64,000 bases of DNA. It comes from RPQJ01 sp963732375. Its GTDB lineage: Bacteria; Pseudomonadota; Gammaproteobacteria; Steroidobacterales; Steroidobacteraceae. The notes under the pieces are model-generated. The model was given only the letters and a program-made list of their open reading frames with translations. It was not told where the DNA came from and searched no databases. Positions 17,232-26,865 of this stretch are shown piece by piece. Numbering within the stretch: position 1 is the stretch's first letter; every line of letters starts with the position of its first letter. The stretch covers positions 35,998 to 99,997 of the forward strand of contig CAVSZE010000009.1 in assembly GCA_963732375.1 (NCBI GenBank), in the 5' to 3' direction. Position numbers and translations under genes: made by a program.

Positions 17232-18599
17232 GTGCAGCATGAAAGTCAGCTGTCACGCGCCGTCGCCGAGGAACCCTTGAGAGCCCCCATCGCGCGGACG
17301 ATCGCGGGGCTTCTGACCAGCCCGCGGCTGCGCGATGCCCGGCGCAGCGTGTCTGCGATCCGGCGCCGGATGCGCGGTGCTCCCGCCTGCGTTCACTACT
17401 TCCACCAGGTGGACGACCCGTATTCGCAGCTGATGCTGCAGGTCCTTGCTGCGCTTGCGGCGAATTACAGGATCCGGGTGGAGCTGCATCTCGTTCCGCC
17501 GCCGGGTGACGCCGCGGCGCCGGATCGTGAGCGCCTGCAGGCCTGGTCGCGCCGCGATGCCGGGGATCTCGCGGCGGCGATCGGTCTCGACTTCTCTGAC
17601 CCTGGTCACCAGCCGGATCCGACCGCGACGGAATCGGCCAATCGCGTGCTGGCCGCCGCGCTGCTCGCCGACATGCCGGTGGAGTCGCTGGTCGACCTGG
17701 CGACGATGGTCGGCCGCGCGCTGTGGCGTGACGACACGGCAGAACTCGAGCGCCTGCCGGCCGCAACCGCAGGGCAGGCGGCCGGGATCATGGACGCAGG
17801 CGCGACGCTGCGCGGGAAACTCGGTCACTACCTCGGGGCGACGCTTTATTTCGAGGGAGAGTGGTACTGGGGCGTGGACCGCCTCGGGCACCTGGAGACG
17901 CGCCTGCGCGAGGCGGGCCTCGCCCGCGTCCCCGGTGCGCTGCCCATCGTGTCGCTGCCACGTGTCGAGTGCCGGCATCGCCCGACGAACGGGCATCGCC
18001 CGGAGCTGCAGTTTTTCTGCTCGTTGCGGAGCCCCTACACCTATCTCGCGGTGCCGCGTGTCCTCGAGCTTGCGGCCCGGTACGAGGCGCGGCTGCAACT
18101 CAGGTTCGTGTTGCCGATGGTGATGCGCGGGCTGCCGGTGCCGCGCGACAAGCGGCTGTACATCCTGCGCGATTCGAAGCGCGAGGCCGAGTCGCTTGGC
18201 CTGCCTTTCGGCCGGATCGTGGATCCGGTGGGTGTGCCGACCGAACGCGGCCTTGCCGTGCTGCACCGGGCCATCGCCGTGGGCAAGGGACCGGCGTTCC
18301 TGGAGTCGTTCATGCGCGGCGTGTGGTCCGAGGGCATCGACGCAGGCAGCGACTCTGGCCTGCATGCTCTTGCCGGACGGGCAGGGCTCGACGAAGCGTT
18401 CGTCACCACCTCGCTCGACGACGCTTCGTGGCGGGCGGTGGCGAAAGCCAACCGGGAGGACATGCTCGCGCTGGGCCTGTGGGGAGTACCGTCGCTTCGC
18501 GTCGACGAAGGCCCGGCGCGCTGGGGACAGGACCGCCTGTGGCGCGTGGAGCACGACCTGATCGCTGCGACGCAGGCAGCAGCGGTTGATCGGCCATGA
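17232..18599 (+). CDS. Tandem DsbA-like/GST-kappa-like thioredoxin-fold protein
   Basis: The product has 455 residues from a GTG start; a TTG at 17278 is an alternative. There are two repeats of the DsbA / 2-hydroxychromene-2-carboxylate isomerase fold. Domain 1 starts with VHYFHQVDDPYSQLMLQVL (~54) and domain 2 with LQFFCSLRSPYTYLAVPRVL (~255). Neither has the CxxC of a disulfide oxidoreductase: the positions read DDPYSQ and RSPYTY, which resembles the Ser-Pro-Tyr site of GST-kappa and HCCA isomerases. Domain 2 keeps WGVPSLRVD, the cis-Pro loop, and ends with the WGQDRLWRVE pattern seen in that family. It is probably a glutathione-linked isomerase or transferase. The gene follows the MBL hydrolase and precedes the dehalogenase. 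Confidence 0.82.
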   Translation: MQHESQLSRAVAEEPLRAPIARTIAGLLTSPRLRDARRSVSAIRRRMRGAPACVHYFHQVDDPYSQLMLQVLAALAANYRIRVELHLVPPPGDAAAPDRERLQAWSRRDAGDLAAAIGLDFSDPGHQPDPTATESANRVLAAALLADMPVESLVDLATMVGRALWRDDTAELERLPAATAGQAAGIMDAGATLRGKLGHYLGATLYFEGEWYWGVDRLGHLETRLREAGLARVPGALPIVSLPRVECRHRPTNGHRPELQFFCSLRSPYTYLAVPRVLELAARYEARLQLRFVLPMVMRGLPVPRDKRLYILRDSKREAESLGLPFGRIVDPVGVPTERGLAVLHRAIAVGKGPAFLESFMRGVWSEGIDAGSDSGLHALAGRAGLDEAFVTTSLDDASWRAVAKANREDMLALGLWGVPSLRVDEGPARWGQDRLWRVEHDLIAATQAAAVDRP

Positions 18600-18618
18600 C
18601 TTCGAGCAGACGATTTTC

Positions 18619-19596
18619 ATGACGGCAGAGAATCGAACGACGCAGTCAGCAAACCTGGATGCAGCGGCCCGGCGCGCGCTGCCGCGAGTGGCGAAGGTGC
18701 TGCGGACACCGGAGGGCCGCTTCGGCAATCTTCCGGATTTTCCGTACGCGCCGCGCTGGACCGAGGTCGGCGGCCTGCGCATCGCCCACATCGACGAGGG
18801 ACCGGCAACCGCCGACCCGGTTCTGTTGATGCACGGGGAACCGGCCTGGTCGTTCCTGTACCGGAAGATGATCCCGGTGCTGGTTGCTGCCGGCCACCGC
18901 GTGATCGCGCCCGACCTGGTAGGTTTCGGCCGGTCGGACAAGCCGGCCGACGCGGGCGACTATTCCTACCTGAACCACGTGAAGTGGATGAGCGCGTGGC
19001 TCGAGGCCAATGACCTTCGCCACCTGACGCTCTTCTGCCAGGACTGGGGTTCGCTGATCGGCCTGCGGATGGCGGCCGAAATGCCCGAAAGATTCGACCG
19101 GGTCGTGCTCGGAAATGGAGGCCTGCCGACCGGCGCGACACCGTTGCCGCGCCCATTTCACGTGTGGCGCGCGTTCGCACGCTGGAGCCCGTGGTTCCCG
19201 ATTGGTCAAATCGTGAACGCCGGCTGCGTGTCGAAGCTCAGCGCGACCGAGGTCGCCGCCTACGACGCACCGTTTCCGCAGAGGCGATACAAGGTCGCTG
19301 CCCGGCTGCTTCCGGGCTTCGTGCCTTCGACCCCCGATGACCCGGAACGCGCGAACAACGAGCGGGCCTGGGAAGTGTTCAAGCGCTGGGACAAGCCCTT
19401 CCTGACGCTCTTCAGCAGCGGTGATCCCATCACCCGCGGTGGCGAGAAGATGTGGCAGCAGCTGGTTCCCGGTGCGAAGGGGCGGCCGCACACGATCATC
19501 CGGCAGGCCGGGCATTTCCTGCAGCAGGACAAGGGCGCGGAGATCGCGCAGGCGATCTCGAGCTTCATCGCCGGCACGCCGGTCGGTGCGCGATGA
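18619..19596 (+). CDS. Haloalkane dehalogenase-like alpha/beta hydrolase
   Basis: The product has 325 residues from the ATG at 18619. The motif HGEPAWSFLYR (72-82) matches haloalkane dehalogenases of subfamily I, where the residues after His form the oxyanion and halide site. The nucleophile elbow is CQDWGSLIG with Asp142 followed by Trp143, the dehalogenase hallmark; lipases have Ser there. The catalytic His is in RQAGHFLQQD near the C-terminus. The enzyme would release halide from a haloalkane, giving an alcohol. It is ~15 residues longer than DhlA-type enzymes at the N-terminus. The genes around it (GST-like, GST-kappa-like, MBL hydrolase) strengthen a halogenated-compound or detoxification reading. 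Epoxide hydrolases share the fold, but their motif differs. Confidence 0.85.
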   Translation: MTAENRTTQSANLDAAARRALPRVAKVLRTPEGRFGNLPDFPYAPRWTEVGGLRIAHIDEGPATADPVLLMHGEPAWSFLYRKMIPVLVAAGHRVIAPDLVGFGRSDKPADAGDYSYLNHVKWMSAWLEANDLRHLTLFCQDWGSLIGLRMAAEMPERFDRVVLGNGGLPTGATPLPRPFHVWRAFARWSPWFPIGQIVNAGCVSKLSATEVAAYDAPFPQRRYKVAARLLPGFVPSTPDDPERANNERAWEVFKRWDKPFLTLFSSGDPITRGGEKMWQQLVPGAKGRPHTIIRQAGHFLQQDKGAEIAQAISSFIAGTPVGAR

Positions 19597-19633
19597 GTCC
19601 GTCCAACACTCGAACCGCAGGACAGGTGCGCTG

Positions 19634-20242
19634 ATGCCGGGCTCCCTGGTTACGGTCGTGCTGCCGCTGGCGGCGTTCTACGTCGTCTTCCTGGCCTGGT
19701 ATCGCGGCAGTGGAAAGCCGCTCACGGCGGAGGAGACCGCGAGCTGCCTCGCATCGCTGCGCGCCCGCACTGCTGACCATCCGGGCGGGATTCGCATCGA
19801 GGACGTGGAGCGACTCGTAGAGCGCGACGACGGCAAAGAGTTCGTCATGCAGAATCTCATCCGCTATCGCGAGAAGGCGCTCTATCCGCCGGGTCACGAC
19901 CATGGCGACAGCGCGCGGGCGGCGGACCGCCGCTACGGCAAGGCAGTCCTGCCGCACCTGCTGCGCTACGGCAACGTGCCGGTGTTCGTCGCGCGGCGCA
20001 GCGGCAGCTTCGTCGAGCCCGAAGGCATCGACCGCTGGGACGTGGTGGCCATGGTGCGCTATCGCAGTCGCCGCGACTTCCTTCGCTTCGCCGTGGCCGT
20101 CACGCGTGAAGGGATAACCGCACACAAGTGGGCCGCCATCGAGAAGACCCAGGTCTTCCCGGTCACGCCACTGTTGAGCCTGATCTTCGTCCGGGGCGCG
20201 GTCGGCGTCGTGCTCGCGGCGATCGGACTGCTGCTCGCCTGA
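19634..20242 (+). CDS. Membrane-anchored hypothetical protein
   Basis: The product has 202 residues. A membrane helix spans about 4-22 (VTVVLPLAAFYVVFLAW) and a second, C-terminal one about 180-201 (LIFVRGAVGVVLAAIGLLLA). The middle ~150 residues are soluble and contain FVMQNLIRYRE and WDVVAMVRYRSRRDFLRFAV, which recall dimeric alpha-beta barrel proteins of the DUF1330/EthD type in which a metric of small-molecule handling is built from a YRS-R-DF motif. I do not recognise a named family. It is the last gene of the four-gene set with the dehalogenase, starting 37 bases after it. Its TGA stop lies just before a GGGGACAGTCCCC repeat. Confidence 0.7.
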   Translation: MPGSLVTVVLPLAAFYVVFLAWYRGSGKPLTAEETASCLASLRARTADHPGGIRIEDVERLVERDDGKEFVMQNLIRYREKALYPPGHDHGDSARAADRRYGKAVLPHLLRYGNVPVFVARRSGSFVEPEGIDRWDVVAMVRYRSRRDFLRFAVAVTREGITAHKWAAIEKTQVFPVTPLLSLIFVRGAVGVVLAAIGLLLA

Positions 20243-20265
20243 CCGAGAAAAGGGGACAGTCCCCT

Positions 20266-21915
<1,650 letters not shown>

Positions 21916-22067
21916 GCGCTACCCCCTGGACGCGCCGCCTGCGGCGCCTTGTATGTAGTTTCCGGCAAGCGCCGGCCACGAGGATGTTCTCACCGGTGCA
22001 ACACGTTTGGAAGGCGTCTTTCAGTCAAACCGGCAGCACCGTATTTTTTGCACCACAGCATAACTTC

Positions 22068-22084
22068 CCCCCCAAGTCGGGGGG
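22068..22084. other. CCCCCC/GGGGGG hairpin in divergent promoter region
   Basis: Six C and six G residues pair across the 5-base loop AAGTC, about 110 bases before the DUF1302 start. The 277-base gap between the acyl-CoA ligase and DUF1302 genes also contains an AT-rich patch and the palindrome at 22109. The hairpin may affect the 5' untranslated region of either transcript, or it may be incidental. Confidence 0.4.
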
Positions 22085-22108
22085 TAAATGGGGATGTACA
22101 CGGACTTT

Positions 22109-22122
22109 ATTATCGCGATAAT
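22109..22122. promoter_or_regulatory. Candidate operator, palindrome ATTATCGCGATAAT
   Basis: This is a perfect 14-base palindrome in the divergent region between the acyl-CoA ligase (start 21915) and DUF1302 (start 22193) genes. A possible -10 box TATTAT (22108-22113) overlaps its left half, so a bound repressor would block transcription. No regulator gene sits next to it in the window. The exact symmetry and the AT-rich composition within GC-rich surroundings are what support the call; function is inferred. Confidence 0.5.
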
Positions 22123-22192
22123 CCATCCAGGCGCTCGTCCGCCCGGCGGACGAGTGCGGGATTTCCAGACGCCAAAATTACGGGGGCTTCCG

Positions 22193-24250
22193 ATGAGTAA
22201 GTTGTTGACCAGTCCGGTCTGGCGCAGTGGTGCGCTCAGGAACAGTGTGCTCGGCATGGCCATCGCCACTGCGTTGGCGTTGCCTCAGGTGGCTGCCGCA
22301 ATGGAGTTCGATCTCGGCAACGAGGATCTCACGTTCCGCTGGGACAACACGCTGCGACTCAACATCGCCAATCGTGTCGCCGGCCAGAACAGGGACATTA
22401 TGGCCAACCCGAACTACGATGACGGCGATCGCAATTTCAACACCGGCAGCATCTGGACGCGATTCGACGTCTACAGCGAGATGGACCTGGTGTGGAAGCC
22501 GTCGTGGGGCACGCTCGGTGCGCGCGTTTCGGCCGCCGGCTGGTGGGATCCGGGTTACCAGTCGCTCGACAATCATTCGGTCCAGACATCGAACAACCTG
22601 AAGGATGGCGTGCCGGTGCTCGGGCTGTCTGACTACTCGAAGCGCTACGCAGAGGGCCCGTCCGGCGAGTTCATGGACTGGTTCGTTTTCAGCACCTTCA
22701 ACGTCGGCGAAGCTCCCGTGAACGTCAAGGTCGGCCAGACCACCGTGTACTGGGGCGAGGGCCTGCTGCTCGGCGGCGCCGTGCACGGCATTTCATATTC
22801 GCAGAACCCGATCGACGTCTGGAAGGGGCTTGCGACGCCGGGCGCCGAGGCCAAGGAATTGTTCCGGCCTCGCCTCGGCTTCAACGTCAACTCGCAGGTG
22901 ACTGACACGGTCAATGTCGCTGCCCAGTACTTCTTCAACTGGCAGAGTTTCAGTAACCAGGCCTATCGCTATCCGGAATCCGGCACGTTTCTGTCGGTGC
23001 AGGACGCCGTGGTCTGGGGTGCCAAGTCGGTTATCGCCGGGCCGAACACGCTGCTGGGTCTGCCGGCGGGCACCAAGGCCCAGTATTGCGGGCTGGTCGG
23101 GCTCTCGGGGGGTGCGACGTCGGATTGCTTCTCGCAGCAGTGGACACGCCTATGGCGCGGTAAGGACACGACGCCGGACGAGAACTCGGGCAACTATGGC
23201 CTGGCAGTGCGCTGGGACCCGGACTGGGCAGATGCGACTCTCGGGTTCTACTATCGCCGTACCTACGACATGCAGCCGCAGATCGTAGTGCAGTCGCAGG
23301 TTGTTACTGGCGCACCTTTCGCGGGGGCCAATGCGAACGCGTATTGCTACGGCGTGCTGGGTGGCGTAGTCCTTCAACCAGGCGCCTGCCTGCAGGATGT
23401 CGTGGCTGGATTTCAGCCGTCGCCGCCGTTCCCGGCGGGTACGCCGATCTTCAATCAGAACGGCATTGACTTCATCAACTATGGCCGGGTCGGTACCTAC
23501 AACCTGGCCTTCGGCAGTGATATCGACATCCTCGGCCTGAGCCTGTCCAAGAACATCGGTGGCATGGCACTCGGCGCGGAGTTGAGCTATCGCAAGGACA
23601 TGCCGCTGCTCAGCGATCCGGTCCCGGTGGTTCCTGCGGCCGCGCGGGGCATTCCCGGGTACACGCTGCCGGCCGGCGCCATCTGGTCCGACAAGGTTCC
23701 GAAGAACGACACCCCGGGGGCGAAGGGCGACACCATGCACGGTGTCCTGAACCTTTTGGGCGTCATGGGTGAGTCGATCTGGGACACGGCGAGCTGGTCC
23801 ACGGAACTCACGTGGATGACGTACCTGAACGTGAACCAGAACGAGGCGGTGTTCAAGGGCCGCAGCGGATACAACTATATCGACAGAGTCGACAAGAACT
23901 TCTTCGGCCTGGCGTTCAACTTCACGCCGACCTGGTTCCAGGTGGCGCCCGGCGTGGACATGCTGGCACCGGTCTCGTGGTCGCAGGGCATTTCGGGTAA
24001 CTCGGCCGTTACGGCGGGTGGCCAGGACGGCGCCGGCAGCTTCGGCCTCGGCATCGCGCTCGACTTCAACCAGCGCTATCGCATGGACCTGAAGTACGTC
24101 GGCTTCTACGGCAACTACGCGAAATGCAAGAATGAGTTGGCAGGAACCTGCCTGCCGTCCAACGGCAACGCGGTCTCCGTGTTCAACGGCACCAACGCAA
24201 TCATTAGCGACCGCGACTTCATCGCGCTCACGTTCAAGACGACCTTCTGA
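22193..24250 (+). CDS. DUF1302 outer-membrane beta-barrel protein
   Basis: The product has 685 residues from the ATG at 22193, chosen because a classic signal peptide (SVLGMAIATALALPQVAAA, residues ~20-38) follows it and GGGGG precedes it. The mature part begins MEFDLGNEDLTFRWDNTLRLN, the usual start of DUF1302 proteins, and alternates short polar and aromatic strands as in large outer-membrane porins, ending with the Phe-terminated signature TFKTTF. DUF1302 proteins often sit beside DUF1329 and RND-type transporters in bacteria that use hydrophobic substrates such as terpenes, steroids and hydrocarbons. It is probably the outer-membrane channel of this set. The DUF1329 gene begins only 14 bases after its stop. 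Confidence 0.9.
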   Translation: MSKLLTSPVWRSGALRNSVLGMAIATALALPQVAAAMEFDLGNEDLTFRWDNTLRLNIANRVAGQNRDIMANPNYDDGDRNFNTGSIWTRFDVYSEMDLVWKPSWGTLGARVSAAGWWDPGYQSLDNHSVQTSNNLKDGVPVLGLSDYSKRYAEGPSGEFMDWFVFSTFNVGEAPVNVKVGQTTVYWGEGLLLGGAVHGISYSQNPIDVWKGLATPGAEAKELFRPRLGFNVNSQVTDTVNVAAQYFFNWQSFSNQAYRYPESGTFLSVQDAVVWGAKSVIAGPNTLLGLPAGTKAQYCGLVGLSGGATSDCFSQQWTRLWRGKDTTPDENSGNYGLAVRWDPDWADATLGFYYRRTYDMQPQIVVQSQVVTGAPFAGANANAYCYGVLGGVVLQPGACLQDVVAGFQPSPPFPAGTPIFNQNGIDFINYGRVGTYNLAFGSDIDILGLSLSKNIGGMALGAELSYRKDMPLLSDPVPVVPAAARGIPGYTLPAGAIWSDKVPKNDTPGAKGDTMHGVLNLLGVMGESIWDTASWSTELTWMTYLNVNQNEAVFKGRSGYNYIDRVDKNFFGLAFNFTPTWFQVAPGVDMLAPVSWSQGISGNSAVTAGGQDGAGSFGLGIALDFNQRYRMDLKYVGFYGNYAKCKNELAGTCLPSNGNAVSVFNGTNAIISDRDFIALTFKTTF

Positions 24251-24264
24251 TGAGGAATCGAAAC

Positions 24265-25626
24265 ATGATTCGCAAGACACTGATTGCGGCGACTCTTGCT
24301 GTAGTGAGCGCCTCGGCGCTGGCAGCGGTTTCGCCTGACGAAGCAGCCCAGCTCGGCAAGAGCCTGACCCCGATCGGAGCCGAGAAGGCCGGCAACAAGG
24401 ACGGCACGATCCCCGAGTGGACCGGCGGCCTCAAGCAGATCCCTGCCGGTTTCAAGCCGGGCGAAGGCTTTCGGCCGGATCCCTTTGCGGCCGACAAGCC
24501 GCGACTGGTGATCACCGGCGCGAATGCAGACCAGTACAAGGCGCAACTCACGGGCATCACCTACGCGCTGCTGAAGCGCTTCCCGGACTACCGCGTGGAC
24601 GTGTACCCGACGCGTCGGCCGGTGCACTACCCGGAGAAAATCGTGCAGAACACCGCGAAGAACGCGGTCGGCGCCAAGTCCGTGAACGACGGTCTCGGCA
24701 TGGAAGGTTCGTTGCCCGGCTACCCGTTCCCGATCCCGAAGACCGGCAACGAGGTGATGTGGAATCACATCATGCGCTACGCGGGCACCGCGACCATCTG
24801 CAAGTACGATGCGTACAACGTGGATTCCTCGGGCCGGGCCACGCTGGCAGCCACGGGTTTGAGCACCCAGGAATTTCCGATCTTCGACCCGAAGAACATG
24901 GACACGGTGATCAAGGGCGACAGCCCGATCTGGTACATCAAGCAGGAGTATTCGGCTCCGGCTCGTCGTGCCGGTGAGTCGCTGATGGTCATCGACTATG
25001 CGAACCCGCTGGTGCAGGCCCGCAAGGCCTGGCAGTACCTGCCCGGCCAGCGCCGCGTGAAGCTCGCCCCGGACATCTGCTGCGACACGCCGAATCCGGG
25101 CACGGCCGGCGCCGCGACCTACGACGACGCGTTCGTATACAACGGGGCGCAGGACCGGTTCGACTTCAAGCTGGTAGGCAAGCGCGAAATGCTGGTCCCG
25201 TACAACGTGTTCAAACCGATCGGTGCCCAGACGACCCCCGCGCAGATGACGACGCCGAATTTCATGAACCCGGACATGATCCGCTTCGAACTGCATCGCG
25301 TCTGGGTCGTCGAAGCGACGCTGAAGCCCGGCAAGCGCCACATCTACCACAAGCGCATTTTCTACGTCGACGAGGACAGCTGGCTCGCGCTGGCTTCCGA
25401 CCAGTACGACGCGCGTGGCGAACTGTTCAAGGGCACGTATGCCTATACGGCGTTCTCGTACGATGCGCTGGTGCTGAACACTGCGCTGCAGTCGACCGTA
25501 GACCTGAATGCCGGCCTGTACGCGTCGCAAGGTAACTGCGGCATGTACTGGGGCATCAAGTACGTGCCACCGTTCCCGGCACGCGACTGGAAGCCGGACG
25601 CGCTGGCCGGCGCCGGCATCCGCTGA
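24265..25626 (+). CDS. DUF1329 periplasmic (outer-membrane lipoprotein-like) protein
   Basis: The product has 453 residues. I chose the ATG at 24265 because GAGGAA lies 8 bases upstream and a signal peptide (TLIAATLAVVSASALAA) follows directly; an ATG at 24250 overlapping the DUF1302 stop is the alternative. The mature protein starts VSPDEAAQLGKSLTPIGAEK, the family's typical opening, and has YPFPIPKTGNEVMWNH and RRVKLAPDICCDTPNPG blocks. DUF1329 folds resemble LolA/LolB-like lipoprotein or lipid carriers, which suggests a periplasmic shuttle for hydrophobic compounds; that is family-based inference. A strong terminator follows it directly. Confidence 0.9.
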   Translation: MIRKTLIAATLAVVSASALAAVSPDEAAQLGKSLTPIGAEKAGNKDGTIPEWTGGLKQIPAGFKPGEGFRPDPFAADKPRLVITGANADQYKAQLTGITYALLKRFPDYRVDVYPTRRPVHYPEKIVQNTAKNAVGAKSVNDGLGMEGSLPGYPFPIPKTGNEVMWNHIMRYAGTATICKYDAYNVDSSGRATLAATGLSTQEFPIFDPKNMDTVIKGDSPIWYIKQEYSAPARRAGESLMVIDYANPLVQARKAWQYLPGQRRVKLAPDICCDTPNPGTAGAATYDDAFVYNGAQDRFDFKLVGKREMLVPYNVFKPIGAQTTPAQMTTPNFMNPDMIRFELHRVWVVEATLKPGKRHIYHKRIFYVDEDSWLALASDQYDARGELFKGTYAYTAFSYDALVLNTALQSTVDLNAGLYASQGNCGMYWGIKYVPPFPARDWKPDALAGAGIR

Positions 25627-25633
25627 TGACATG

Positions 25634-25667
25634 AAGGCGCCCGGCCTGGATGCCGGGCGCCTTTTTC
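25634..25667 (+). terminator. Intrinsic terminator after DUF1329 gene
   Basis: A perfect 12-base stem, AAGGCGCCCGGC with GCCGGGCGCCTT (25634-25645 and 25652-25663), has a 6-base loop and ends in a run of five T (25662-25666). It begins 8 bases after the DUF1329 stop. It lies within a series of four functionally linked genes, so it may lower expression of the YCF48-like and RND genes relative to the two upstream genes. Confidence 0.85.
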
Positions 25668-25727
25668 ACCCGGCCGGATCGGTTCTCAAGCCGGCCGGAA
25701 GCTGATGACTCGGGGACGGGGGAGACG

Positions 25728-26840
25728 ATGTTCAGTCGACATGCGGCTATAGCGGCGGTCGCAGCCGCGCTTTTCCTTGGCAACGCTGCCATTGCCGCGG
25801 AACAAGCCGCGGGCAGCGGCGCGAAGTCCTCGGGCACCGACGTGCTCGATCGGCCGGCGATGGAATCTGCGCTGGCATCAAAACGGCTCCTGATCGGCAT
25901 GGCGAGGGCGGGCGACAAGATCGTCGCCGTAGGTCCGCGCGGCCACATCGTGGTTACCGCCGACGGCGGCCAGACCTGGACCCAGGGCAAGGTCCCGGTA
26001 AGTTCCGACCTCACGGCCGTGTGGTTCGCGAGTGCGACGCACGGCTGGGCCGTCGGCCACGACGGCGTGGTGCTGGCGTCCACCGACGGCGGCGCGACCT
26101 GGACGAAGCAGATGGACGGCCTGGCCGCCAATGACCTGGTGCTCAAGGACATCCAGGCCAAGCTCGCTGCAAGCCCCGATTCGGAGCATCTGAAGGCGCT
26201 CGAAGTCGAGGCCAAGCGCAACGTGGAAATGGGCGCCGACAAGCCTTTCCTGGATGTCTGGTTCGAGAACGAGACCACCGGATTCGTGGTCGGTGCCTAC
26301 AACCTGATCTTCGCCACCAATGACGGCGGCAGCACCTGGCAATCCTGGTTCGACCGGGTGCCGAATCCCCAGTTCATGAACCTGTATTCGATCCGGCCAG
26401 CCGCCGGTGGCGTGTACATGTCGGGGGAGCAGGGGACATTCTTCAGGCTGGACCGCGAGGCGATGAAGTTCGCGGCGGTGCCGGTGGACTATGCCGGCAG
26501 CCTGTTCGCCGTGGTGGACGCTGGCGACGCGGTGCTGACCTTCGGGCTCAAGGGCAACCTTTTCCGCAGCGCTGACGCCGGGGCAACCTGGCAAAAGATC
26601 GACAGCCAGTTGCGGAATACGATCGTTGCAGGCGCAACGCTCGGTCCGGGCGTGGTCGTCATCGCCGATAACTCCGGCCGCCTGGCCATGAGCAAGGACG
26701 GTGGCCTGACGTTTGCCGCGGTCGATATGCCGAAAACGATCCCGTTGACCGACATCATCAATGCCGGCGACGGGAAGCTCGGCATTACGGGGCCGTTCGG
26801 CGCCCTGATCGTCACGCCCGGCGCCGCGCCGCAGCCCTGA
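25728..26840 (+). CDS. YCF48/BNR-like beta-propeller protein
   Basis: The product has 370 residues, with a signal peptide of about 24 residues (AIAAVAAALFLGNAAIAAE). The body consists of repeated sialidase-like BNR elements with the DGG-TW pattern: TADGGQTWTQG, STDGGATWTKQ, TNDGGSTWQSW, SADAGATWQKI and SKDGGLTFAAV, about five of them, so a beta-propeller similar to photosystem II assembly factor Ycf48. Such proteins often lie between DUF1329 and RND genes in this kind of cluster, perhaps as an adaptor or assembly factor for the transporter; that partner role is inferred. A GGGGGAGA Shine-Dalgarno lies close upstream. It begins 26 bases before the RND gene does after its stop. Confidence 0.86.
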   Translation: MFSRHAAIAAVAAALFLGNAAIAAEQAAGSGAKSSGTDVLDRPAMESALASKRLLIGMARAGDKIVAVGPRGHIVVTADGGQTWTQGKVPVSSDLTAVWFASATHGWAVGHDGVVLASTDGGATWTKQMDGLAANDLVLKDIQAKLAASPDSEHLKALEVEAKRNVEMGADKPFLDVWFENETTGFVVGAYNLIFATNDGGSTWQSWFDRVPNPQFMNLYSIRPAAGGVYMSGEQGTFFRLDREAMKFAAVPVDYAGSLFAVVDAGDAVLTFGLKGNLFRSADAGATWQKIDSQLRNTIVAGATLGPGVVVIADNSGRLAMSKDGGLTFAAVDMPKTIPLTDIINAGDGKLGITGPFGALIVTPGAAPQP

Positions 26841-26865
26841 TAAACGAATACCCCAGGACGACACG

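Noticed and set aside
26425..26445. GGGGACATTC inside the YCF48-like gene looked like another copy of the palindromic repeat
   Set aside because: There is no matching inverted arm, and the bases encode normal protein in frame. Coincidence is the simpler explanation.
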